DNA from: Labrenzia sp. VG12
Lineage (GTDB): Bacteria; Pseudomonadota; Alphaproteobacteria; Rhizobiales; Stappiaceae
Length of the DNA: 64,000 bases
NCBI RefSeq assembly: GCF_002237595.1
Contig: NZ_CP022529.1
Location: 5,672,001-5,736,000 of the forward strand
Direction: 5' to 3'
The notes under the pieces were generated by a model. The model saw only the letters and a program-made list of their open reading frames with translations, did not search any database and was not told the DNA's origin. Below are positions 57,860 to 64,000 of the stretch, in pieces (the stretch's first letter is position 1; each line of letters starts with the position of its first letter). Made by a program: the position numbers and the translations under genes.

Positions 57860-60703
57860 TCAGACTTTCTCAGGTTCCTTTGGCATGACGCCATCCGGCA
57901 GTTCGGAACCACCTTCCGGGGTGTTATCATCACTGGAAACAGGGGAGGAACTGGCTGGTGCTGCTGCGTCCGATGACTGCGGCGCGCCAGTATCCGCTTT
58001 CGCATCCTCCGTCGCCTGGCCTGCCTCGGCCTGCTGACCGGTCTCGGAGGAGGCCTCTTCCAATGGCGTGCCTGCCTCGTCTTCCGGAGTGTGGGCATTG
58101 ACGTCCGGCTGCACGGCGTCTGCTTCAGAGGCAGCTGCCGTTCGAACGTCAGCCTGAACCTCGGAAAACACCGGGACCACGGGATCCTCGATGTCTTCCG
58201 GGTCGTCGTCGGTATTCATCAGTTGCCGCTTCTGTGCCAGCGACACGACATGGTCCCGCAGGTCCTGGTGCTCGGCCATCAGTGCCTTGAAATCCTGGGC
58301 CTTCAGACTGAGCAACTGGCAATAGCCGAGCGCCACCACGTCGGCACTGCGCCGGCCGCCGGTCATCAGGGCAATTTCGCCGAACACGTCGCCGCGACCG
58401 AGCCGGACATTGTGGGTCGGTGCCTGCACTTCAACCGCGCCGGAGGCAATGAAATAGGCTGCATCGCCCCGGTCGCCCTTGCGGATCAGCTTCTCGCCGG
58501 GGGTTGCGAATTGCGGTCGCATCATGCGGCGGATCGCCTTTTGCTGCTTGCGCGGCAGGTCGGCAAAAAGCGGATGAGCGCTGACCAGCTCCCGCGTCTT
58601 GAGACCGAGATCCAGTTTCGGCCGGGTATGACACTCGCGGCGGGTGCGCTCGACATCGCGCAAGAGATCGCGATGCAGCTCGGTGCCGATCAGCATCTGC
58701 GCCTTGGCCTCGTCATAGGCGGTCTCTTCAAGCCGCACCCCTGCCTTACGCAGGAACTGGCCCTCCAGGGCATCCGCGTAATCAGGATATTGCAGGCGCA
58801 GAGCATCGATTGCGGCCAGGGTCTCGTCCTGGCGCAGGGTCAGTGTGTCCTGCAGAATGTCGGCAACGCGGTCGCCGAGCAGCGGCCTGATCCGCCGGTT
58901 GTTGAAGACGATCAGCTCGTCGGCGAGAATGCGGTAGACCAGCAGGAATTCGAACCGGTCGGCCAGCTGGATGGCCAATGGCCGTGCAATCCGTAGGCGA
59001 CGTTGCAGCGACTGGGCCAGGCGGAAGCCGAAGCCGAATTTGAGCGGTTGGCGGGTGGCCCTCTTATAGCCAGACCGGCCGTCGCTGCGCGCCAGATCTC
59101 CTGACCGCCCTGTCAGCGTGAGGAACCGGGAGACGGAGCGTCCGGAAATTGTCTTTTCGTGAAAATGCTCCAGAACCAGTTGCTGTTCCCGGTCGGCCAG
59201 CGCAATCAGGCCGATGCGCACACGGTCCCAGTCCGTCAGTTCATCCAGCTTGTTGGTCTGGGCTGCGGCTGCTGCCCGGTCTTCGTAATCCTTGAGAACA
59301 GGTCCCGAAACATCGGGGCCAATATGATAGCTGCTGGCGGCGGATTCCAGCTCGTGCCGGATGTCCGTCAGGGACAGCGACAGGTATTGCGTCCTGAGTG
59401 CCTCGTCTCTTGCATTCAGCTGGTCGAGCTTGAGCAGCCGGATCAGCGGTTTCAGGCTGGTTCCGTAGACCAGCAGGGTGAAGAGCACAAAGCCGGTGGA
59501 AAGCTTGGTGACAAAGCCGGAGACTTCCGACGACAGCAGGGCATGTTCTGAAACGGAGAGGGCAAGCGTCAGCGTCACGGCGCCGCGCATTCCGCCCCAC
59601 AGCATCACCGTCTTGTATTTGGAATTGACCGACTGCCCCACCTTTAAAACGCTCAGGACCGGCAACAGGCCGAAGATCACGACGGCGCGTGCTGCGAGCG
59701 CAGCGATGATCACGACCAGGAGCAGGAGAATATCGACCGGAGAGAATCCTTCGACAAAACGCGGGATCAGGATGGCGGACAGAAGGAAGATCAGCGAGGC
59801 GGCCCAGAAGGAAATCTGCTCCCAGACCGCGTGCAGAAACTGCCAGGCGGAGGGCTGGATCCTTGCCAGTCCGTAGAAATTGAAAACGGTGCCGGCGCAG
59901 ACAACCGCAACGACGGCGGAAACGTCCACAAACTGGTCGCTGAGCACATAGGTGCCGTAGGGCAGCGCCAGGCTGAGCGTGACCTGGGCGAGTGGCAGAT
60001 CGCGCATCAGCGGCAGCAGGCTGACGGTCACCCTGCCGAGCACGGCCCCGACCAGGATGCCGCCCGCAAAGGACCGGCAAAAGGCAATCAACGCCTCGTC
60101 CACCTGCAAGGTGCTCTGACCTGTCAGCATGTGCAGCAGGATGACGAAAATCACGATCGCGGCAGCGTCGTTCAGAAGGCTTTCACCTTCCACGATCCGG
60201 GCAAGCCGGGCCGGCGCGCCGATGTCCCGGAAGATGGCAACAACAGCGACCGGGTCTGTCGTTGCCACGATCGCCCCGAGCAACAGGCAGGCGATCAGGC
60301 CGATGTCGTGCAGCGAAAACAGCAGGGCAAGCGGGTAAAGCCCGAAACCGATAAAGGCAGTGGCCACGAAAACGGCCACCACGGCCATGACCAGAATGGG
60401 TGCAATATCCTCCATGATCCGGCGTACATCCAGCGTCAGGGCGGTCTGGAACAGCAGGATCGGCAGGAAGATGTAAAGGATCATCTCCGAGTCGAGCGGT
60501 GGATTGATGAAGACGTCGGCAATGGAATTGAACGCGTCGGTCTCCGCCGAATAGCGCAGATAGATCGCCAGAATGCCGATCAGCGTGCCAACGGTTGCCA
60601 ACAGCACGCTCGGCGCAAGCCCCAGCCGTCTGGCAAGGGGCTGCAGCAGCGAAATCGTGATCAGCAGCAGCGCAAAAGCGCCTGTTATCAAAGGTGTTTC
60701 CAT
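57860..60703 (-). CDS. Na+/H+ antiporter with cyclic-nucleotide-binding domain (SOS1-like)
   Basis: About 947 aa. Residues 1-420 form a NhaP/SOS1-type Na+/H+ exchanger of about 12 TM helices, with LGAIVATTDPVAVVAIFRDIG and the EGESLLNDAAAIVIF motif. A long cytosolic region (about 430-690) follows, then a cyclic-nucleotide-binding domain with the turn GDRGDAAYFIASGAVEVQ and GRGDVFGEIALMTGGRRSADV at about 760-815, close to the cNMP pocket pattern (GExALL, RxA). The last 130 residues are an acidic, Ala/Pro-rich tail. Start ATG 60703 is chosen over GTG 60718; neither has a clear Shine-Dalgarno. It expels Na+ at the expense of protons, possibly gated by a cyclic nucleotide. Confidence 0.9.
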   Translation of the reverse strand: METPLITGAFALLLITISLLQPLARRLGLAPSVLLATVGTLIGILAIYLRYSAETDAFNSIADVFINPPLDSEMILYIFLPILLFQTALTLDVRRIMEDIAPILVMAVVAVFVATAFIGFGLYPLALLFSLHDIGLIACLLLGAIVATTDPVAVVAIFRDIGAPARLARIVEGESLLNDAAAIVIFVILLHMLTGQSTLQVDEALIAFCRSFAGGILVGAVLGRVTVSLLPLMRDLPLAQVTLSLALPYGTYVLSDQFVDVSAVVAVVCAGTVFNFYGLARIQPSAWQFLHAVWEQISFWAASLIFLLSAILIPRFVEGFSPVDILLLLVVIIAALAARAVVIFGLLPVLSVLKVGQSVNSKYKTVMLWGGMRGAVTLTLALSVSEHALLSSEVSGFVTKLSTGFVLFTLLVYGTSLKPLIRLLKLDQLNARDEALRTQYLSLSLTDIRHELESAASSYHIGPDVSGPVLKDYEDRAAAAAQTNKLDELTDWDRVRIGLIALADREQQLVLEHFHEKTISGRSVSRFLTLTGRSGDLARSDGRSGYKRATRQPLKFGFGFRLAQSLQRRLRIARPLAIQLADRFEFLLVYRILADELIVFNNRRIRPLLGDRVADILQDTLTLRQDETLAAIDALRLQYPDYADALEGQFLRKAGVRLEETAYDEAKAQMLIGTELHRDLLRDVERTRRECHTRPKLDLGLKTRELVSAHPLFADLPRKQQKAIRRMMRPQFATPGEKLIRKGDRGDAAYFIASGAVEVQAPTHNVRLGRGDVFGEIALMTGGRRSADVVALGYCQLLSLKAQDFKALMAEHQDLRDHVVSLAQKRQLMNTDDDPEDIEDPVVPVFSEVQADVRTAAASEADAVQPDVNAHTPEDEAGTPLEEASSETGQQAEAGQATEDAKADTGAPQSSDAAAPASSSPVSSDDNTPEGGSELPDGVMPKEPEKV

Positions 60704-60801
60704 CGCGCCATGGTGCACTGCGATTGCGGCAATTTCAAATTGGTGGGTCTTCGTTCTGACAGCAAAAGGTCAAGGACATGTTGCCGCAGGATGGTTTCCG
60801 G

Positions 60802-61716
60802 CTATTCCTTCGCTTTGCGCTCGGAGAGCCAGATGCCGCCAAGCACCAGCGCAAGGGCGGTGCCGTGGTGCCACTTGAACTCTTCTCCGAGGATCGACAC
60901 TGCCAGGATCGCGGCGAAGATCGGCACGAGATTGATGAACACACCCGCCCGGGCCGGGCCGATCAACTCCACACCGCGCATGAAGAAGATCTGGGCCAGA
61001 AAAGACGGAAAGAGGGCGATGTAAAGCACCACCAGCCAGCCTTGCAGGCTTGGCCAGATGGCGCTGTCGGCCGCCATTTCGTAAAACAGGCCCGGTACTG
61101 ACGTGATGGCGGAAATGCCGGCAAGCACCGCGAAGAACGTCAGCGGCGAGACTTGCGGACGGTTTCGGAGCGCGAGCGTGTAACCGGAATAAAGCACACA
61201 GGCGATAAGCATCACGCCGTCGCCGGGATTGACCGCGAGCGCCAGCAGCACCTCCAGCTTGCCCTGGGCGGCAATCAGCGTCACGCCGGCAAGCGTCAGC
61301 AGAATGCCGAGCACCTGCAACAACCGCACCTTGGTGCCGAAGGCGATGACGGAGCCGATCAGAACCAGGATCGGCATGGAGCCCTGGATGATGCCGAGAT
61401 TGACCGCGGTCGTTTCGGTCGCCGCGATGTAGAAAAGCGAGTTGAAGCCGACAAAACCGAAGATCGCCATCAGCAGCATGCGCGGAAAATAGGGCCTCAT
61501 CAGCGGCCATTCGCGGCGAATACTGGCCCATTGCATCGGCAGCATGATCGCGGCCACGATCACCCAGCGCAAAAACACGACCACCATCGGCGAGACTTCG
61601 CCCACAGCGAGACGGCCGGCCACCGTGTTGCCGCCCCAGAAAAGGGTGGTGAGCGCCAGCATTAACAGCGCATTGCCATAGGTCAGGTCGCCAAGTCGTT
61701 TCACCAGCGCAATCAT
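60802..61716 (-). CDS. DMT superfamily transporter (EamA)
   Basis: 304 aa with ten predicted TM helices in two EamA repeats. Repeat one has LTTLFWGGNTVAGRLAVGE (about 22-40) and the second has AACVLYSGYTLALRNRP-like and PSFLAQIFFMRGVELIGPARAG segments. I start at ATG 61716 because AGGA lies four bases upstream; ATG 61755 in frame has none. Family exports metabolites or drugs, substrate unknown. It is divergent from malate synthase. Confidence 0.88.
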   Translation of the reverse strand: MIALVKRLGDLTYGNALLMLALTTLFWGGNTVAGRLAVGEVSPMVVVFLRWVIVAAIMLPMQWASIRREWPLMRPYFPRMLLMAIFGFVGFNSLFYIAATETTAVNLGIIQGSMPILVLIGSVIAFGTKVRLLQVLGILLTLAGVTLIAAQGKLEVLLALAVNPGDGVMLIACVLYSGYTLALRNRPQVSPLTFFAVLAGISAITSVPGLFYEMAADSAIWPSLQGWLVVLYIALFPSFLAQIFFMRGVELIGPARAGVFINLVPIFAAILAVSILGEEFKWHHGTALALVLGGIWLSERKAKE

Positions 61717-61795
61717 GGTGTCCTGTGGGGTCATGAGAGAAAACGGAAACGCCATCGGTAGCGGATCAGGTGCAGGGCCGAAAGGCCTTTTATTT

Positions 61796-61852
61796 TGTAT
61801 ACCGTCTTATACTGTTGGAGATAATGACCTGGATCTTTTCCAAAATGGAAAA
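61796..61852. promoter_or_regulatory. Two short dyads in the glcB promoter region
   Basis: GTATA-6-TATAC (61797-61812) and TTTTCC-5-GGAAAA (61836-61852) lie between the EamA gene and malate synthase. The size of the second fits a dimeric regulator site such as a GntR-family GlcC-type factor. This link is conjecture. Confidence 0.3.
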
Positions 61853-61947
61853 AGTCATGGGAGGCATCCGGCAATTGACGCGTGCCGTCTTTCACCCCAA
61901 AACACCTGCAAACAGCCATTAAAAGAGATTTTCAAAGGAGCTGCCCC

Positions 61948-64000
61948 ATGACAGGCCGGATCGATGTGCACGGATTGAAAGTTGCCAGCGACCTCTATGA
62001 CTTTGTGAACGAAAAGGCATTGCCGGAAACAGGTGTCGATCAGGACCATTTCTGGAAAAGCCTCTCTGATCTCGTTCATGACCTGGCGCCGAAGAACCGC
62101 GCACTTCTGGCGAAACGGGATCAGCTGCAGGAACAGATCGACGCCTGGCACAAGGCCAATCCAGGCACGCCGGACATGGCCGGTTACAAGTCCTTCCTGA
62201 AGGAGATCGGTTATCTCGTTCCGGAAGGGGAGGCCTTTGAGGTCGGCACCGCCAATATCGATCCGGAAATCGGCAGCGTTGCCGGTCCGCAGCTCGTCGT
62301 TCCGGTCATGAATGCACGCTATGCCCTTAACGCCGCAAACGCCCGTTGGGGCTCCCTTTACGATGCCCTTTACGGTACCGATGCCATGGGATCGAAACCG
62401 TCTGGCAAGGGGTTCGATCCGGCGCGCGGCGCTGAAGTCATCGCCTATGCCCGCAAGATCCTCGACGAAGCCGCACCGCTTGGCTCGGGCAGCTGGTCGG
62501 AAGCCACCGGCTTTTCCATCGAGAATGAGAAGCTGGTGGTCGCCACTGAAGCAGGCTCCACAGGGCTGGCCGATCCGGCGCAATTCAGCGGCTATTCCGG
62601 AGACGCTGCCGCCCCCTACAAGGTGCTTCTGGCAAAGAACGGTCTGCATCTGGAAATCGACATCGACAGCCAGCACCCGATCGGCAAGACCGACAAGGCG
62701 CATATCGCCGACGTGATCCTTGAATCGGCCATGTCGACGATCATGGACTGTGAGGACAGCGTCGCCGCCGTCGATGCGGAAGACAAGGTGGTCGTCTACA
62801 CAAACTGGCTCGGCCTGATGAAGGGCGACCTAGAAGAAACCTTCGAAAAGGGTGGCAAGACCATCACCCGCCGCATGAATGGCGACCGCAACTACACGGC
62901 CCCCGACGGCAGCGCCCTGTCGCTGCATGGCCGCTCGCTGCTCCTGGTGCGCAATGTCGGCCACCTGATGACCATCGACGCGGTGCTCGACAGGGACGGC
63001 AACGAGGTGCCGGAAGGTCTGCTCGACGGCATGATCACGGGCATGATCGCTCTGCACGACGTCGGCCCGAATGGCCGCGAGCTGAACAGCCGTGCCGGCT
63101 CGGTCTATATCGTCAAGCCGAAGATGCATGGTCCGGAAGAGGTTGCCTTTGCCTGCGAGATCTTCAACCGGGTCGAAGATGCGCTCGGCATGGCCCGCAA
63201 CACGCTCAAGATGGGCATCATGGACGAGGAACGCCGGACGACGGTGAACCTGAAAGAGTGCATCCGTCAGGCCAGGGACCGGGTTTTCTTCATCAACACC
63301 GGCTTCCTCGATCGCACCGGCGACGAGATGCATACCTCCATGGAAGCCGGTCCGATGATCCGCAAGGGCGACATGAAGGCCGCCACATGGATCGGGGCTT
63401 ATGAGAACAACAATGTCGATGTCGGTCTTGCCTGCGGCCTGCCGGGCCATGCCCAGATCGGCAAGGGCATGTGGGCCATGCCGGACCTGATGCAGGCGAT
63501 GCTGGAGCAGAAGATCGGCCATCCGATGTCAGGCGCCAACACCGCCTGGGTGCCGTCGCCGACGGCAGCAACCCTGCACGCGCTGCATTATTACAAGGTC
63601 CGTGTCGCCGATCACCAGGGAGAGCTGAAGTCCCGCGACGCTGCCAAGCTGGAGGACATCCTGTCGATCCCGGTCGCCGAGCGCCCGAACTGGGCACCGG
63701 AAGACATCCAGGCCGAACTCGACAACAATGCCCAGGGCATTCTGGGCTATGTCGTGCGCTGGGTGGAGCAGGGTGTTGGTTGCTCCAAGGTGCCGGACAT
63801 CAACGATGTCGGCCTGATGGAAGACCGGGCCACTTTGCGCATTTCCTCCCAACACATCGCCAACTGGCTGCATCACGGCGTCGTCTCCAAGGACCAGGTC
63901 CTGGAGACCCTGAAGCGCATGGCTGCCGTCGTTGACGGACAGAACGCGGGCGACCCGCTCTACCGGCCGATGGCGGATGACTTTGACGGTTCCGTCGCCT
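61948..64000 (+). CDS. glcB: Malate synthase G (runs off the right edge)
   Basis: 684 codons are visible of a family of about 720; the last part is cut by the window end. It condenses glyoxylate with acetyl-CoA to malate. It starts MTGRIDVHGLKVASDLYDFV, with AAAGGAG seven bases before the ATG. Landmarks: SAMSTIMDCEDSVAAVDAED near 265, the catalytic-site block VYIVKPKMHGPEEVAFACE near 390, then GIMDEERRTTVNLKECIRQA and GFLDRTGDEMHTSMEAGPM, the last containing residues of the glyoxylate and metal site. No isocitrate lyase or glycolate oxidase gene is in the window, so whether it serves the glyoxylate bypass or glycolate use is open. Confidence 0.96.
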   Translation, partial: MTGRIDVHGLKVASDLYDFVNEKALPETGVDQDHFWKSLSDLVHDLAPKNRALLAKRDQLQEQIDAWHKANPGTPDMAGYKSFLKEIGYLVPEGEAFEVGTANIDPEIGSVAGPQLVVPVMNARYALNAANARWGSLYDALYGTDAMGSKPSGKGFDPARGAEVIAYARKILDEAAPLGSGSWSEATGFSIENEKLVVATEAGSTGLADPAQFSGYSGDAAAPYKVLLAKNGLHLEIDIDSQHPIGKTDKAHIADVILESAMSTIMDCEDSVAAVDAEDKVVVYTNWLGLMKGDLEETFEKGGKTITRRMNGDRNYTAPDGSALSLHGRSLLLVRNVGHLMTIDAVLDRDGNEVPEGLLDGMITGMIALHDVGPNGRELNSRAGSVYIVKPKMHGPEEVAFACEIFNRVEDALGMARNTLKMGIMDEERRTTVNLKECIRQARDRVFFINTGFLDRTGDEMHTSMEAGPMIRKGDMKAATWIGAYENNNVDVGLACGLPGHAQIGKGMWAMPDLMQAMLEQKIGHPMSGANTAWVPSPTAATLHALHYYKVRVADHQGELKSRDAAKLEDILSIPVAERPNWAPEDIQAELDNNAQGILGYVVRWVEQGVGCSKVPDINDVGLMEDRATLRISSQHIANWLHHGVVSKDQVLETLKRMAAVVDGQNAGDPLYRPMADDFDGSVA

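Noticed and set aside
59831..61024. A 397-codon plus-strand frame opposite the antiporter and EamA genes
   Set aside because: It crosses two real minus-strand membrane-protein genes and has a low-complexity Arg/Gln/Asp composition.
1..64000. tRNA or rRNA genes, CRISPR arrays, insertion sequences and prophage genes
   Set aside because: Gaps were read for T-arm patterns, regularly spaced repeats, transposases and phage structural genes. None was found. Extragenic repeats exist but are not CRISPR.

Overview
This is a 64-kb piece of chromosome from a GC-rich alphaproteobacterium. Gene content and order point to the Hyphomicrobiales, most likely a marine Stappiaceae-type organism such as Roseibium/Labrenzia. 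This placement is an inference from protein families: TIGR02301, XRE-RibBX, a split HDAC-xseB-dxs-tlyA block, fabI-phosphatase-aroC-ribB order, and acyl-CoA dehydrogenases typical of marine relatives. I see no rRNA, tRNA, CRISPR array, insertion sequence or prophage. Nearly all of the window is ordinary chromosomal coding sequence. Many long open frames opposite real genes are codon-bias shadows and are left out.

Layout. 1-804: the 5' end of an AraC-like regulator and a divergent orphan gene. 808-10787: a peptide-type ABC importer (binding protein, two permeases, two ATPases) in one overlapping operon ending in an N-formylglutamate amidohydrolase. A divergent LysR regulator, an MlrC-like metallopeptidase and an aspartoacylase/succinylglutamate-desuccinylase-like hydrolase follow. 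Together they look like uptake and hydrolysis of an acylated amino acid or peptide. 10900-20389: small housekeeping and orphan genes (LysE exporter, TIGR02301 protein, DUF3179 protein, NUDIX, SRAP/YedK, TPR-methyltransferase, SH3-caspase protein, Glyoxalase_8-type protein).

20804-23248: dnaA with an unusually long, AT-rich and palindrome-rich upstream gap. 23249-31453: an FAD-linked hydroxyacid dehydrogenase, fabI, a histidine phosphatase, then a DUF3095 cyclase-like protein and a GGDEF/EAL protein with a damaged GGDEF motif, then aroC. 31568-37904: a dienelactone hydrolase with a Tat-like leader, REP-type repeats, a membrane protein, RibB with an N-terminal HTH and a dead RibA domain, two methyltransferases and a LysE exporter. 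38060-48751: an orphan protein, TlyA, a copper/cytochrome-oxidase assembly operon (SCO, PCuAC and small membrane proteins), an MFS exporter, dxs, a LuxR-type regulator, xseB and a histone-deacetylase-like amidohydrolase. The dxs-LuxR gap holds a candidate small RNA.

48993-49766: a periplasmic amino-acid-binding protein gene broken by one in-frame TAA. 50207-55000: Sua5, then an acyl-CoA dehydrogenase/enoyl-CoA hydratase/SDR group preceded by a perfect 18-bp palindrome. 55167-64000: an ankyrin protein, an MscS channel, an SOS1-like Na+/H+ antiporter with a cyclic-nucleotide-binding domain, an EamA transporter and malate synthase G, which runs off the right edge.

Starts were chosen from Shine-Dalgarno spacing and family length, and differ from the longest possible frame in many places. 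Function calls rest on motifs read by eye, with no database search.
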